Program-made: the position numbers and the translations under genes | Notes under the pieces: generated by a model | The model's database searches: none | Seen by the model: only the letters and a program-made list of their open reading frames with translations | Told to the model about the DNA's origin: nothing | In this document: one piece after another, positions 26,905 through 37,558 of the stretch | How positions within the stretch are numbered: position 1 is the first letter of the stretch | Layout: each line of letters opens with the position of its first letter | Assembly: GCF_900113945.1 (NCBI RefSeq) | Contig: NZ_FORG01000004.1 | Span: 186,001-250,000, forward strand | Length of the DNA stretch: 64,000 bases | Reading direction: 5' to 3' | Origin: Xenorhabdus mauleonii | GTDB taxonomy: Bacteria > Pseudomonadota > Gammaproteobacteria > Enterobacterales > Enterobacteriaceae

Positions 26905-26930
26905 GCCAGTCAATACATTGACTGGCTTTT
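26905..26930 (+). terminator. Terminator after ydgA
   Basis: GCCAGTCAAT pairs with ATTGACTGGC (26917-26926) with a two-base spacer, followed by TTTTTT. It separates ydgA from add. Confidence 0.85.
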
Positions 26931-26965
26931 TTGTATATCCAAGTTTTGATAAGAAGGATAAAAAA

Positions 26966-27967
26966 ATGATCGATACACGGCTTCCCTTAACCGATTTACA
27001 CCGTCATCTGGACGGCAACATTCGTCCTGAAACTATTTTGGCTCTCGCCCGTCAACATAATATCCCTCTTCCCGCTTATGAATTGGAAGCATTACGTCCT
27101 CATGTTCAGATTATTGAGAACGAACCAAACCTCGTTAGCTTCCTCCAGAAATTGGATTGGGGTGTTGCTGTTCTGGCTGATTTGGAAGCCTGCCGCAGAG
27201 TTGCCATTGAAAACGTCGAAGATGCAGTCAATGCGGGGCTGGATTACGCAGAACTACGTTTCTCTCCCTATTACATGTCCATGAAACACCAATTGCCTGT
27301 TGAAGGTGTTGTAGAAGCGGTCATTGATGGTATTCGCTCTGCCAGCCAGCAGCATGACATTCAGATTCGCTTAATTGGTATCCTTAGCCGAACGTTTGGT
27401 GAAAAAGCCTGTACTCAAGAGTTGGCAGGACTTCTCTCCCATAAACAACATATTACGGCATTGGATCTGGCTGGTGATGAATTGGGTTTCCCGGGCCATC
27501 TTTTTGAACAGCACTTTAAGCAAGCACGTGATGCAGGATGGAACATTAGTGTACATGCCGGGGAAGCTGCTGGAGCGGAAAGCATTTGGCATGCCATTCG
27601 AGATTTGGGTGCAACGCGTATTGGTCATGGTGTCAAAGCGATTACTGATCCTGCTTTGATGGATTATTTAGCTGAACACGGTATCGGGATTGAATCCTGC
27701 TTGACATCAAACCTGCAAACCAGCACCGTCGATTCTTTGCAAGCGCATCCCCTGAAACAATTCCTGCAGCATGGCATTCTGGCTTCAATCAATACCGATG
27801 ACCCTGCGGTAGAAGGCATTGAAATTCGCCATGAGTATAATGTTGCTGCACCAGCCGCAGGTTTGTCGGCAGAGCAAATCCGACAGGCGCAAGTTAACGG
27901 ACTGACGACAGCTTTCCTCAGCGAAGCTGAAAAACAGGCACTGAAAGCCAAAGTAGCAAACCGATAA
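26966..27967 (+). CDS. add: Adenosine deaminase
   Basis: The 333-aa zinc enzyme deaminates adenosine and deoxyadenosine to inosine forms in purine salvage. Metal and catalytic motifs are present in order: DLHRHLDGN near residue 10, VHAGEA near 195 and NTDDPAVEG near 275. ATG 26966 after AAGAAGGATAAAAA gives exactly the E. coli length; upstream codons include the terminator hairpin and are not coding. Confidence 0.97.
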   Translation: MIDTRLPLTDLHRHLDGNIRPETILALARQHNIPLPAYELEALRPHVQIIENEPNLVSFLQKLDWGVAVLADLEACRRVAIENVEDAVNAGLDYAELRFSPYYMSMKHQLPVEGVVEAVIDGIRSASQQHDIQIRLIGILSRTFGEKACTQELAGLLSHKQHITALDLAGDELGFPGHLFEQHFKQARDAGWNISVHAGEAAGAESIWHAIRDLGATRIGHGVKAITDPALMDYLAEHGIGIESCLTSNLQTSTVDSLQAHPLKQFLQHGILASINTDDPAVEGIEIRHEYNVAAPAAGLSAEQIRQAQVNGLTTAFLSEAEKQALKAKVANR

Positions 27968-27984
27968 TACGCTGATTAATTGCA

Positions 27985-28010
27985 AAGGCAGAAAATCACT
28001 CTGCCTTCTT
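27985..28010 (+). terminator. Probable terminator of add
   Basis: AAGGCAGA (27985-27992) pairs with TCTGCCTT (28000-28007), then CTT. It overlaps the 3' end of the convergent transporter gene. Confidence 0.5.
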
Positions 28011-29003
28011 GGGTTTCGGTTCATTACTGAATTTCTGACGCTGTGCATAACGTTGGGCAATCACCGCACAAACCATCAGTTGGATCTGGTGGAAAATCAT
28101 CAGTGGCAGCAACATAATCCCCACCATCGAGGCAGGAAACAAAACATTTGCCATTGGCACTCCATTCGCGAGGCTTTTCTTCGAACCACAAAATACAATC
28201 GTGATTTCATCTTCTTTGCTGAATCCAAGCAAACGGGAGCTATATACGTTAATAACCAAGACGATGGCTAATAACACACAACATACAACACCAATGATAA
28301 GAAGCGAATAGGCATCAATTTTATGCCAAATCCCTTCGACAACCGCTTCACTGAATGCAACATATACCACCAGCAAAATAGAAGAACGGTCAGTCATGTT
28401 GACCCATTTTTTATGTTTTTCTATCCAAGCGGCTATCAAGGGGCGTGATAAATGCCCAACGATAAAAGGCACCATTAGTTGCAAAATAATGTCTTTTATC
28501 GCCTTCCATGTATCTGTATGTGCACCGCCTTCGTGAGTTTGGATCAAGAAACCCACCAGCAGAGGAGAAAGGAATACCCCTAATAAACTTGAAGCAGAAG
28601 CGCTGCATATTGCAGCAGCTACATTGCCTTTTGCCACAGAAGTAAAAGCAATTGAAGACTGAACAGTGGCTGGTAATGCACAAAGATAAAGAAAACCCAT
28701 GTAAACAGTAGGTGACATCCATTCCGGCACAATAAAATGTAAGCCCATGCCCAGTATCGGGAATAAGATAAACGTACTGCAGAAGATAACCAAATGCAGC
28801 CGCCAGTGACCAATGCCTGCAAAAATGGCATCACGGGATAATTTCGCGCCATGCATAAAAAACAATAACGCGATGGCCGCTATCGTTAAGTACTGAAACC
28901 ATGTTTTCGCTTCCCCTTCACAAGGGAAAAATGAGGCAATGACGACGACTGTTACCAGTATAACCAAGAACGGATCAATTCTTAATTTATGCAGCAAATT
29001 CAT
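27996..29003 (-). CDS. Bile acid:sodium symporter family protein (YfeH-like)
   Basis: The 335-aa protein has about ten hydrophobic helices and the SBF-like/YfeH pattern (LLFFMHGAKLSRDAI, LPATVQSSIAFTSVAKGN, FCGSKKSLANGVPMA). ATG 29003, after AAGGGAAG, is chosen over a longer frame because the family begins directly with a short cytosolic LRIDPF segment. It probably takes up an organic anion with sodium; the substrate is unknown. E. coli has its copy (yfeH) elsewhere, so this position is lineage-specific. Confidence 0.87.
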   Translation of the reverse strand: MNLLHKLRIDPFLVILVTVVVIASFFPCEGEAKTWFQYLTIAAIALLFFMHGAKLSRDAIFAGIGHWRLHLVIFCSTFILFPILGMGLHFIVPEWMSPTVYMGFLYLCALPATVQSSIAFTSVAKGNVAAAICSASASSLLGVFLSPLLVGFLIQTHEGGAHTDTWKAIKDIILQLMVPFIVGHLSRPLIAAWIEKHKKWVNMTDRSSILLVVYVAFSEAVVEGIWHKIDAYSLLIIGVVCCVLLAIVLVINVYSSRLLGFSKEDEITIVFCGSKKSLANGVPMANVLFPASMVGIMLLPLMIFHQIQLMVCAVIAQRYAQRQKFSNEPKPKKAE

Positions 29004-29127
29004 AAAATGCTTCCCTTGCTTTATCAACAATAACCTAGTCACATTTCCATTGGCCACAATAATGACGGGTGACCAATGAATATTGACAGGCTGGCAGATT
29101 ACTGGGCAATTTATTTAATGAAAGTCA

Positions 29128-30168
29128 TTAATCAATGAGAACTGCGCGTTGTTCCCTTGCCGATTTGTCCCCCGCCTCAATGAGCTTCATAATCAGAATA
29201 GCTTCATCGGCTGTGACAGGATTCGGCTTCCCAAACAAAATCGCATCACGGATAGCGGCATAATAAACGCCATAATTACCCGGTATAGTTGGAATGACTT
29301 GTGTGATCAAGTCTTCTCCTTGTGACAACGTCACAACACCATCACGTGCATCATAACCCCAATCGGCTCGCAAAGGTCTTTCTCCTGCCTTCAAACACTC
29401 CTCTTGTGGATCCAATCCATATTTCATGTAACTACCCGCCATGCCATGCAAGGTAAAGATAGGCGATTCTGCAGCAACAAGCATCGATGCATGCAGCACA
29501 ATTTTCAAATCAGGGTAATTCAATTGGGCATGAAAATAATCTGCTGTCTCAGCATTTGGCCGAATCATACCTAAATCAACATTAATTGCTTGTGGCTTAC
29601 CAAAAAGCTGAACAGCCTGATCCAATAAATGCGGAGCTAAGTCGTACCAAATTCCTCCCCCTATCGCCGCCGATTCTCTCCAGCGTTGACGAACGGCCGG
29701 GCGGTAACGATCAAAATGGGATTCATAATATTTCAATGCACCCAATGTATTCTCTTCAAGGAGTGATTTCACTGTCAAAAAACCAGAATCCCAACGACGA
29801 TTATGAAATACCGATAATAACAAGTTGGATTCTTCGGCTTGTTTCTTCAATGATTCCGCTTGTTCCACCGTGATGGTGAAAGGCTTATCAACAATAACAT
29901 GTTTACCTGCGGCCAATGCTTTCTGTGCTAGTGGGAAATGTGTATCGTTGGGTGTTGGGATCACGATAAGGTCAATGGCAGGATCGTTAAATAGTGCTTC
30001 TGGAGAAGAAACAACGGATACTGCCGGCCAATCTTTCTTCACTTTCTCTGCATCACTGCTGGAAATGGCAACCAATTCAACATTGGGGGTTCCTGCAATC
30101 AATGGTGCATGGAACGTTTTACTTGCATAGCCATAACCAACCAAACCAACTTTCACAAAATCACTCAT
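29128..30168 (-). CDS. ydgJ: Gfo/Idh/MocA-family oxidoreductase YdgJ
   Basis: The 346-aa NAD(P)-dependent dehydrogenase has the N-terminal Rossmann motif GLVGYGYASKTFHAPL, the EKP-like VDKPFT near residue 95 and a C-terminal alpha/beta domain. Substrates in the family are sugars or cyclitols; E. coli YdgJ is uncharacterised biochemically. Its position between add and ydgK/rsx follows enteric synteny. Confidence 0.92.
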   Translation of the reverse strand: MSDFVKVGLVGYGYASKTFHAPLIAGTPNVELVAISSSDAEKVKKDWPAVSVVSSPEALFNDPAIDLIVIPTPNDTHFPLAQKALAAGKHVIVDKPFTITVEQAESLKKQAEESNLLLSVFHNRRWDSGFLTVKSLLEENTLGALKYYESHFDRYRPAVRQRWRESAAIGGGIWYDLAPHLLDQAVQLFGKPQAINVDLGMIRPNAETADYFHAQLNYPDLKIVLHASMLVAAESPIFTLHGMAGSYMKYGLDPQEECLKAGERPLRADWGYDARDGVVTLSQGEDLITQVIPTIPGNYGVYYAAIRDAILFGKPNPVTADEAILIMKLIEAGDKSAREQRAVLID

Positions 30169-30353
30169 AACAGCCTCTAAAAAATAATCGTAATGTCACA
30201 GAGAGTAAGCATAACAAGATAGTCAATATCATGGACAGGTAACAAGATATCAGAAAATAACTCTGCCTATCACACGTTAGCAAATAATCCTGACTCCTGT
30301 GCTACTATCTTTTTCCTGTTTCGGAACACGCATTATGGAATGAAGGTTTGTTT

Positions 30354-30794
30354 ATGTATCAATCCAATGATTATTATCGTATCAATGGCTGGTTATTAGC
30401 TCCTGCTGCTTATTTAATCATGACATTAATTGCTGCCAGTTTAATGCTGGTGTTATATATCATGACGTTTATCCAACAAAGTGAGTTGATTCACCAAGTT
30501 AGCGAGAACTTCACCTCCATGTGGTATATCTCAGTATTAACCACAGCAATAATGTGGTGCTTTACGGTGTGGATATTAAAATTGCTTTTTATTCGCTCAA
30601 AACGTTTTCCTCGCATGTTTATTATCTGGCTTATGCTTTCTATCTTGATTGCCATTAAAACATTTGCTTTTTCCCCTATTGCAGATGAAATGGCAGTACG
30701 TGCCTTATTATGGCCATTACTGGCAGCGGCTGTTTTCGTTCCTTATATAAAACGCTCTTATCGAGTAAAAATGACTTTCACACAAGATCGATAA
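30354..30794 (+). CDS. ydgK: Inner-membrane DUF2569 protein YdgK
   Basis: The 146-aa protein has four hydrophobic helices and the start [15 protein letters not shown], typical of DUF2569. ATG 30354 is seven bases after GAAGG; an in-frame TTG six bases earlier is less likely. Function unknown; it precedes the rsx operon as in E. coli. Confidence 0.85.
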   Translation: MYQSNDYYRINGWLLAPAAYLIMTLIAASLMLVLYIMTFIQQSELIHQVSENFTSMWYISVLTTAIMWCFTVWILKLLFIRSKRFPRMFIIWLMLSILIAIKTFAFSPIADEMAVRALLWPLLAAAVFVPYIKRSYRVKMTFTQDR

Positions 30795-30910
30795 CATACC
30801 CCACAATTGATTGTTATCATTGCCCCGCTTGCCTCACCGAAAGTGGGGTATTTCTATTCAGACCATATAGCAATTTTTCATTTTCCAGCATCTTATTTTC
30901 AGGTATAGCA

Positions 30911-31492
30911 ATGACTGAATACCTTCTGTTATTTATTGGCACCGTACTGGTCAATAACTTTGTTTTAGTAAAATTTTTGGGCCTGTGCCCTTTTATGGGT
31001 GTATCCAAAAAACTCGAAACAGCCATTGGCATGGGGCTTGCGACTACATTTGTTCTGACTCTCGCCTCCATCAGTTCTTGGCTGATAAACACCTTTATTC
31101 TTGTACCTCTCGATTTAACTTATTTACGTACCCTGAGTTTTATTTTGGTTATTGCGGTTGTCGTCCAATTTACGGAATTGGCAGTTCGTAAAACCAGCCC
31201 AACCCTTTACCGGCTTTTAGGTATCTTCCTTCCGCTGATTACAACCAACTGCGCTGTACTCGGTGTTGCATTGCTCAACGTTAATCAATCCCACGGTTTC
31301 TTGCAGTCCGCCGTATACGGTTTTAGTGCCGCTGCCGGTTTTTCCCTTGTCATGGTGTTGTTTGCTGCTATACGCGAACGTTTGGCTGTTGCCAACATAC
31401 CGGCACCTTTTCGTGGCTCATCTATCGGGCTGATTACCGCGGGATTAATGTCCCTCGCATTCATGGGTTTTAGTGGTTTGGTGAAATTCTGA
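30911..31492 (+). CDS. rsxA: Electron transport complex subunit RsxA
   Basis: The 193-aa membrane protein begins [20 protein letters not shown] and has six helices; [11 protein letters not shown] carries the conserved cysteine. It is paralogous to RsxE. The Rsx (Rnf) complex moves electrons from NADH through flavins and Fe-S clusters and in enterics keeps the SoxR [2Fe-2S] cluster reduced. ATG 30911 is the enteric start; an open upstream extension is not coding. The stop overlaps the rsxB start. Confidence 0.96.
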   Translation: MTEYLLLFIGTVLVNNFVLVKFLGLCPFMGVSKKLETAIGMGLATTFVLTLASISSWLINTFILVPLDLTYLRTLSFILVIAVVVQFTELAVRKTSPTLYRLLGIFLPLITTNCAVLGVALLNVNQSHGFLQSAVYGFSAAAGFSLVMVLFAAIRERLAVANIPAPFRGSSIGLITAGLMSLAFMGFSGLVKF

Positions 31493-32115
31493 TGACGTCA
31501 TTGTGGATTGCTATCAGCGTGCTGGGCGTGCTCGGATTATCCTTTGGTTTAATCCTTGGGTTTGCTGCCCGTCGTTTCAAAATAGAAGAAGATCCGATTG
31601 TTGAGAAAGTCGACAATTTACTGCCTCAAAGCCAATGTGGTCAATGTGGGTATCCTGGCTGCCGCCCTTACGCTGAAGCGGTGGCCAATAATGGTGAGAT
31701 GATCAATAAATGCGCTCCCGGCGGGGAGCAAGTTATGCTCAAGATGTCTGAACTGTTGGGCGTTGATCCGCAACCACTGGATGGAGATGAGAGCATTCAA
31801 AATCCCGTCAGAAAAGTCGCTTTTATTGATGAAGAAAATTGTATCGGTTGCACAAAATGCATTCAGGCCTGTCCTGTCGATGCCATCATTGGGGCAAACC
31901 GCGCCATGCATACCGTTGTTGAAGACCTCTGCACCGGATGTGACCTGTGTGTCGCACCTTGCCCAACGGATTGCATTGCGATGATCCCTGTCGCTACCAC
32001 TACAGCAAATTGGAAATGGAATTTAAACACTATCCCGGTAAAAAACATTCCCGTAGCATCAGAGCCTGTATTGTTCTCTCCTGCTCAGTCTGTTGAGGTT
32101 GAAAGTAATGTTTAA
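31492..32115 (+). CDS. rsxB: Electron transport complex subunit RsxB (Fe-S protein)
   Basis: The 207-aa protein has an N-terminal membrane helix, a four-cysteine motif CGQCGYPGC for one cluster and two ferredoxin motifs, [14 protein letters not shown] and [15 protein letters not shown], for two [4Fe-4S] clusters. It passes electrons within the Rsx complex. The start overlaps the rsxA stop (TGATG) and the end overlaps rsxC, showing translational coupling. Confidence 0.96.
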   Translation: MTSLWIAISVLGVLGLSFGLILGFAARRFKIEEDPIVEKVDNLLPQSQCGQCGYPGCRPYAEAVANNGEMINKCAPGGEQVMLKMSELLGVDPQPLDGDESIQNPVRKVAFIDEENCIGCTKCIQACPVDAIIGANRAMHTVVEDLCTGCDLCVAPCPTDCIAMIPVATTTANWKWNLNTIPVKNIPVASEPVLFSPAQSVEVESNV

Positions 32116-34471
32116 TCTATTCAACTTACTCAACAAGAATAAAATCTGGGATTTCGAAGGTGGTATCCATCCACCAGAAATGAAACTGCAATCCAGTCGT
32201 ACACCTTTACGCCATGCTCCACTGCCGGATGAATTAATTATCCCCTTGCAACAGCATTTGGGGCCAGAAGGTGAATTGCTGGTTAAAGCTGGTGATGCCG
32301 TACTGAAAGGCCAACCATTAACGTTCGGAACTGGCCGGACTGTACCCGTGCATGCCCCAACTTCTGGCGTCATCGCCGCCATTGAGCCTTGCGTCACCGC
32401 GCACCCTTCCGGATTGAAAGAGTTGTGTGTCAGATTACACCCTGACGGCAAAGATCAATGGGGAGAACGGATTCAGACCGCTGACTACGCAACGCTTGAT
32501 GCTGACACATTGCTGCAACGTATCCATCAAGCGGGGATTGCAGGTTTGGGCGGCGCCGGTTTTCCAACCTCGACAAAGCTCAATGGCGGTCGGCACAATC
32601 TCAAGACATTAATCATTAATGCCGCAGAATGTGAACCCTATATCACAGCAGATGATCGTCTGATGCAAGAGCATGCCAATGAAGTTATCGAAGGCATTCG
32701 TATTTTGATGCACCTGCTCGCACCCAAACAGGTGCTGATCGGCGTTGAAGATAATAAACCCGAAGCCGTTGATGCCCTGAATACCGCTCTTAATGGTGAT
32801 AAATCTATTATTGTGCGGGTGATCCCGACAAAATACCCGTCAGGCGGAGCCAAACAACTTACCAAAATCCTGACAGGGAAAGAAGTTCCTTCAGGCGGCA
32901 GGTCTTCTGAGATTGGCGTTCTTATGCAAAATGTCGGCACAGTAGTGGCAATCAAACGCGCCATTATTGATGGCGAACCGCTAATCGAACGCATTGTGAC
33001 TGTAACAGGAGAAGCGGTAGCATCCCCGGGTAATTTCTGGGCGCGTCTCGGGACGCCAGTGAACTTCTTGTTACAACAAGCTGGATTTAAACCTAATTCA
33101 GAACAAGAACAAATGGTCATTATGGGTGGCCCATTGATGGGATTCACCCTGCCCGATTTGAATGTACCGCTCGTAAAAATCAGCAACTGTATTCTTGCGC
33201 CTTCAATAGAGGAAATGGAACCCAAAGAGATTGAAGAAGCCTGCATCCGATGTGGATTATGTGTTGAAGCATGCCCTGCCGGATTATTGCCCCAACAACT
33301 TTATTGGTTCAGTCGTGGGCAAGAACATGATAAAGCCAAAAACCACAATTTATTCGATTGTATTGAATGTGGCGCCTGTGCTTATGTATGCCCGAGCAAT
33401 ATTCCTCTGGTGCAATATTATCGACAAGAAAAAGCGGAGATTCGAGCTATAGACGCAGAATCCCGCCGTTCAGCAGAAGCAAAAATTCGCTTTGAAGCCA
33501 AGCAAACTCGCATGGAGCGAGAGAAATTGGCACGTGAGGAGCGACATAAAAAATCCGCTGTCCAAATTAACAGCAGCGATAAAAATGCAATAGACGCCGC
33601 CCTTGCCCGTGTGAAAGAAAAACAAAATACGGCGGGTGAATCCATCATAGTGCAGGCTGGTCAATCACCGGATAATGCAGCAGCAATCGAAGCACGTAAA
33701 GCTAGAAAGGAACAATTGCGTGCCCGTAAAGCCGAAAAACAGACCACGGTTGATGCTGAACTCAGTGCAACAACCCCAACAGTTGAAAGCAATGACCCTC
33801 GCAAAGCTGCTCTTGCCGCTGCAATAGCCAGAGCAAAAGCGAAAAAAGCATCTCAAAGCGAAGAAGTGACAGCGTCACCTAACGAGCTGCAAAACAACGC
33901 TGATGATAAACCAGATCCGCGTAAAGCAGCCGTGGCTGCCGCCATTGCCCGTGCCAAGGCCAAAAAAGCGGAACAACTTCAGGCTGAATCAGTGCCACAG
34001 CCAATTGTCACTGCGGAAGCGGAAGATATCGACCCGCGTAAAGCCGCCGTGGCCGCTGCCATTGCCCGTGTTAAGGCTAAAAAAGCAGAACAACTTCAGG
34101 CTGAGCCAGCGCCACAGCCAACTGTCACTGTGGAAGCGGAAAATATCGACCCGCGTAAAGCAGCCGTCGCCGCTGCCATTGCCCGTGCCAAAGCCAAAAA
34201 AGCGGAACAACTTCAGGCTGAGTCAGCGCCACAGCCAACTGTCACTGCGGAAGCGGAAGCCGTCGACCCGCGCAAAGCAGCCGTCGCCGCTGCCATTGCC
34301 CGTGCCAAAGCCAAAAAAGCGGAACAACTTCAGGCTGAACCCGCACCGCAGCCAACTGTCACTGCGGAAGCGGGAGATGTTGACCCGCGTAAAGCCGCCG
34401 TCGCCGCTGCCATTGCCCGTGTTAAGGCTAAAAAAGTGGCACAAGAACAACAAAAAATTCCAACAGAATAG
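32108..34471 (+). CDS. rsxC: Electron transport complex subunit RsxC with C-terminal repeats
   Basis: The 787-aa peripheral subunit binds NADH and FMN. Its core has [11 protein letters not shown] near residue 140, and two ferredoxin motifs, [17 protein letters not shown] and [17 protein letters not shown]. After about residue 445 comes a charged coiled-coil tail with six repeats of DPRKAA-AAAIAR-KAKK at a period near 39 residues, rich in Ala, Lys and Gln. The tail is found in enteric RsxC with variable repeat number. The ATG at 32108 overlaps the rsxB end. Confidence 0.96.
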   Translation: MFNLFNLLNKNKIWDFEGGIHPPEMKLQSSRTPLRHAPLPDELIIPLQQHLGPEGELLVKAGDAVLKGQPLTFGTGRTVPVHAPTSGVIAAIEPCVTAHPSGLKELCVRLHPDGKDQWGERIQTADYATLDADTLLQRIHQAGIAGLGGAGFPTSTKLNGGRHNLKTLIINAAECEPYITADDRLMQEHANEVIEGIRILMHLLAPKQVLIGVEDNKPEAVDALNTALNGDKSIIVRVIPTKYPSGGAKQLTKILTGKEVPSGGRSSEIGVLMQNVGTVVAIKRAIIDGEPLIERIVTVTGEAVASPGNFWARLGTPVNFLLQQAGFKPNSEQEQMVIMGGPLMGFTLPDLNVPLVKISNCILAPSIEEMEPKEIEEACIRCGLCVEACPAGLLPQQLYWFSRGQEHDKAKNHNLFDCIECGACAYVCPSNIPLVQYYRQEKAEIRAIDAESRRSAEAKIRFEAKQTRMEREKLAREERHKKSAVQINSSDKNAIDAALARVKEKQNTAGESIIVQAGQSPDNAAAIEARKARKEQLRARKAEKQTTVDAELSATTPTVESNDPRKAALAAAIARAKAKKASQSEEVTASPNELQNNADDKPDPRKAAVAAAIARAKAKKAEQLQAESVPQPIVTAEAEDIDPRKAAVAAAIARVKAKKAEQLQAEPAPQPTVTVEAENIDPRKAAVAAAIARAKAKKAEQLQAESAPQPTVTAEAEAVDPRKAAVAAAIARAKAKKAEQLQAEPAPQPTVTAEAGDVDPRKAAVAAAIARVKAKKVAQEQQKIPTE
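33795..34440 (+). repeat. Tandem repeat (about 117 bp) inside rsxC
   Basis: Six copies encode [18 protein letters not shown] followed by a variable Glu/Pro/Gln linker. Copies 2-5 are almost identical in DNA, with regular 117-base spacing, so the number of copies is prone to change by slippage or recombination. Confidence 0.9.
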
Positions 34472-34483
34472 TGACATTGAACG

Positions 34484-35563
34484 ATGAAATTTAGGCCAGT
34501 AAAAACTGACAATCACCTGCTAAAAGTCGCAAGTTCGCCTTTTACACATAATAAAAAAAGCACCAGCCAAATCATGTTCTGGGTAGTATTAGCTGCAATA
34601 CCCGGTATTGCAGTACAAACTTATCTATTTGGCTATGGAACGTTATTTCAGATCTTGTTGGCAATCATAACGGCGTTGCTGACTGAATCCGCTGTTATCA
34701 CGCTGAAAAAACAATTAATACTCCCCTATCTTAAAGATAATTCGGCCTTAGTTACCGGGCTACTGCTGGGAATTAGCTTACCTCCACTTGCACCGTGGTG
34801 GTTAATTGTACTCGGTACATTTTTTGCTATCGTTATTGCCAAGCATCTCTATGGCGGGCTTGGGCAAAATCCGTTTAACCCAGCAATGGTAGGCTATGTT
34901 GTTTTGCTCATCTCATTTCCTGTGCAAATGACCAGCTGGATACCGCCTGCCTCTTTGCAAACTTTCACTCTAACGCCTCTGGATAGTTTGATGGTTATCT
35001 TCTCTGGGCATACGCCTGATGGCTCCACCTTGCTGCAATTACAACAAGGTGTTGATGGATTGAGCCAAGCAACACCATTAGATAGCTTTAAAACTGGCAG
35101 ATTGACCCACGATATTCATGAAGTATTACAGCAGCCTATCTTACAAGGTGTTTTAATCGGCATCGGCTGGCAATGGGTCAATATCGCCTATCTGGTTGGC
35201 GGATTAATTATGATTAACCGCAAAGTCATTAGCTGGCAGATCCCAACAGCATTTATTTTATCATTGGGCATTTGTGCATTACTGAGCTGGCTGATTGATC
35301 CCACTCGCTATTCACCACCTTTGTTGCAACTTTTCTCAGGCGCAACCATGTTAGGCGCATTCTTTATTGCAACAGATCCGGTCAGTGCCTCAACAACCCC
35401 AAGAGGGCGTCTCATTTATGGTGCCATTATTGGGATTTTGATTTGGATTATCCGCGTTTATGGCGGTTACCCAGATGCCGTAGCCTTTGCTGTGTTACTG
35501 GCAAATATCTGCGTCCCATTGATTGACCATTACACACAGCCCCGTGCTTACGGCCATAACTAA
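34484..35563 (+). CDS. rsxD: Electron transport complex subunit RsxD
   Basis: The 359-aa protein has about ten membrane helices. The motif [19 protein letters not shown] near residue 288 is the flavin-binding region with the threonine that is covalently linked to FMN in this subunit. It starts 12 bases after rsxC in the same operon. Confidence 0.95.
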   Translation: MKFRPVKTDNHLLKVASSPFTHNKKSTSQIMFWVVLAAIPGIAVQTYLFGYGTLFQILLAIITALLTESAVITLKKQLILPYLKDNSALVTGLLLGISLPPLAPWWLIVLGTFFAIVIAKHLYGGLGQNPFNPAMVGYVVLLISFPVQMTSWIPPASLQTFTLTPLDSLMVIFSGHTPDGSTLLQLQQGVDGLSQATPLDSFKTGRLTHDIHEVLQQPILQGVLIGIGWQWVNIAYLVGGLIMINRKVISWQIPTAFILSLGICALLSWLIDPTRYSPPLLQLFSGATMLGAFFIATDPVSASTTPRGRLIYGAIIGILIWIIRVYGGYPDAVAFAVLLANICVPLIDHYTQPRAYGHN

Positions 35564-35578
35564 GGGAGGGAAAGTGCC

Positions 35579-36205
35579 ATGTTAGAAACTATGCGACGCC
35601 ACGGTATCACCCTTGCAATTTTTGCAGCGTGTACAACAGGATTAACTGCCATTGTCTATTCATTGACAAAAGACCGGATTGCCGAGCAAGCGGCACTACA
35701 GCATAAAATATTATTGGATCAAGTTGTTTCCCCTGATTTGTATGACAACCAAATGCAGGATGAATGTTACTTGGTGGCAGATAAGGCCCTTGGCAACTCA
35801 CAACCTCATCGCCTTTATCTTGCCCGCAAGCATGGAGCGCCGGTTGCTGCGGCTCTGGAAAGCACCGCACCTGATGGTTATTCAGGTGCAATTCAATTGC
35901 TGGTAGGCGCCGATTTCTCTGGTAATGTGCTGGGGGTTCGGGTGACGGAACATCATGAAACTCCGGGCTTGGGAGACAAAATTGATACCCGTATTTCCAA
36001 TTGGATCTATGCTTTCTCCGGCAAAAAAATTACCTCGCCAGATGACCGCAACTGGGCAGTCAAGAAAGACGGAGGCGAATTTGATCAATTTACTGGCGCC
36101 ACCATTACTCCCCGTGCCGTTGTCAATTCAGTCAAACGTACAGTCCTGTATCTAGAAACCGTACCGGCACAACTTTCTTCACTTCCAGTTTGTGGGGAGA
36201 AATAA
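35579..36205 (+). CDS. rsxG: Electron transport complex subunit RsxG
   Basis: The 208-aa periplasmic flavoprotein has one N-terminal membrane anchor and the FMN-attachment motif [12 protein letters not shown] near residue 170, in which the threonine carries FMN as a phosphodiester. ATG 35579 follows AAGGGAGGG closely. Fifth gene of the rsx operon. Confidence 0.95.
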   Translation: MLETMRRHGITLAIFAACTTGLTAIVYSLTKDRIAEQAALQHKILLDQVVSPDLYDNQMQDECYLVADKALGNSQPHRLYLARKHGAPVAAALESTAPDGYSGAIQLLVGADFSGNVLGVRVTEHHETPGLGDKIDTRISNWIYAFSGKKITSPDDRNWAVKKDGGEFDQFTGATITPRAVVNSVKRTVLYLETVPAQLSSLPVCGEK

Positions 36206-36207
36206 TC

Positions 36208-36912
36208 ATGAATGAAACAAAAAACCTATTTATCCAAGGATTATGGAAGAACAATTCCGCCCTCGTCCAACTTTTGGGCCTTTGCCCCCTGCTTGCTGTT
36301 TCTTCCACTGCAACCAACGCACTTGGTTTGGGATTGGCGACAACGCTGGTCTTGTTGAGCACCAATATCGCCGTATCTGCTTTGCGCCGCTGGGTTCCAC
36401 ACGAAATTCGTATCCCCATTTACGTGATGATCATTGCATCTGTTGTCAGTGCTGTTCAGATGTTAATAAACGCATTCGCGTTTGGGTTATACCAATCATT
36501 GGGGATCTTTATTCCATTAATTGTGACTAACTGTATCGTCATTGGTCGTGCCGAAGCCTATGCATCTAAAAACACTATCTATAATTCTGCAATTGATGGG
36601 CTGGCGATGGGATTGGGCGCAACTTTTGCTTTATTTGTCCTAGGGGTAATGCGGGAAATTTTAGGGAACGGTACTATTTTTGATGGAGCAGATTTGTTAT
36701 TAGGTCATTGGGCAAAATCATTACGCATTGAAATTGTTCATATGGATTCTCCCTTCTTGCTCGCTATACTGCCTCCTGGGGCATTCATTGGCTTGGGATT
36801 GATGCTGGCAGCAAAATATATTATCGACGAACGTCTCAAAAATCGCTCAGAAAATAAAGAGCGTCAATACAATATAGAAAAAGGCTGTGGAAGCCACATC
36901 ACAAGAAACTGA
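36208..36912 (+). CDS. rsxE: Electron transport complex subunit RsxE
   Basis: The 234-aa membrane protein is paralogous to RsxA ([21 protein letters not shown] with the conserved cysteine). ATG 36208 follows GGGGAGAAATA; a longer frame to 36190 only repeats the Shine-Dalgarno region. It closes the rsx operon and precedes nth by 13 bases, suggesting co-transcription. Confidence 0.95.
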   Translation: MNETKNLFIQGLWKNNSALVQLLGLCPLLAVSSTATNALGLGLATTLVLLSTNIAVSALRRWVPHEIRIPIYVMIIASVVSAVQMLINAFAFGLYQSLGIFIPLIVTNCIVIGRAEAYASKNTIYNSAIDGLAMGLGATFALFVLGVMREILGNGTIFDGADLLLGHWAKSLRIEIVHMDSPFLLAILPPGAFIGLGLMLAAKYIIDERLKNRSENKERQYNIEKGCGSHITRN

Positions 36913-36925
36913 GGGTGTAATAGAT

Positions 36926-37558
36926 ATGAATCAACAAAAACGGGTCGAAATATTAACCCGCTTGCGGGATAACAATCCACACCCAACGACTGAGTTGGTT
37001 TTCAACTCCCCTTTTGAGTTATTGATTTCCGTATTGCTCTCTGCACAGGCTACGGACGTCAGTGTGAATAAGGCGACAGCAAAACTGTATCCTATCGCCA
37101 ATACCCCAAAAGCAATTCTGGATCTTGGTGTCGAGGGCTTGAAGGAATACATAAAGACTATCGGGTTATACAATACCAAAGCTGAAAACGTCATTAAAAC
37201 CTGCCGTATTTTGCTAGAAAAACATGGTGGAGAAGTGCCGGAAGATCGTGCGGCATTGGAAGCCCTGCCGGGTGTTGGTCGCAAGACTGCAAATGTCGTG
37301 TTGAATACCGCTTTCGGTTGGCCAACTATCGCGGTGGATACACATATCTTTCGTGTCAGTAATCGAACCCGATTTGCCCCAGGCAAGAACGTTGATGAAG
37401 TTGAAAAGAACTTATTAAAAGTTGTACCGGCTGAATTTAAGGTTGATTGCCATCATTGGTTGATTTTACACGGTCGATATACCTGCATTGCTCGTAAACC
37501 CCGTTGTGGATCTTGCATTATTGAAGATCTTTGTGAGTATACGGAAAAAACTGAATAA
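36926..37558 (+). CDS. nth: Endonuclease III (DNA glycosylase/AP lyase)
   Basis: The 210-aa enzyme removes oxidised pyrimidines. The helix-hairpin-helix LPGVGRKTANVV holds the catalytic lysine, VDTHIFRV the catalytic aspartate, and the C-terminus has four cysteines (C-X6-C-X2-C-X5-C, in CIARKPRCGSCIIEDLC) for a [4Fe-4S] cluster. ATG 36926 matches the E. coli start MNxxKRxEILxRLRxNNPHPTTEL. It follows rsxE as in enterics. Confidence 0.97.
   Translation: MNQQKRVEILTRLRDNNPHPTTELVFNSPFELLISVLLSAQATDVSVNKATAKLYPIANTPKAILDLGVEGLKEYIKTIGLYNTKAENVIKTCRILLEKHGGEVPEDRAALEALPGVGRKTANVVLNTAFGWPTIAVDTHIFRVSNRTRFAPGKNVDEVEKNLLKVVPAEFKVDCHHWLILHGRYTCIARKPRCGSCIIEDLCEYTEKTE

Noticed and set aside
33903-34487. 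Alternative-frame 194-aa protein in the rsxC repeats
   Set aside because: The periodic DNA repeat produces long open frames in several phases; the real frame is RsxC.
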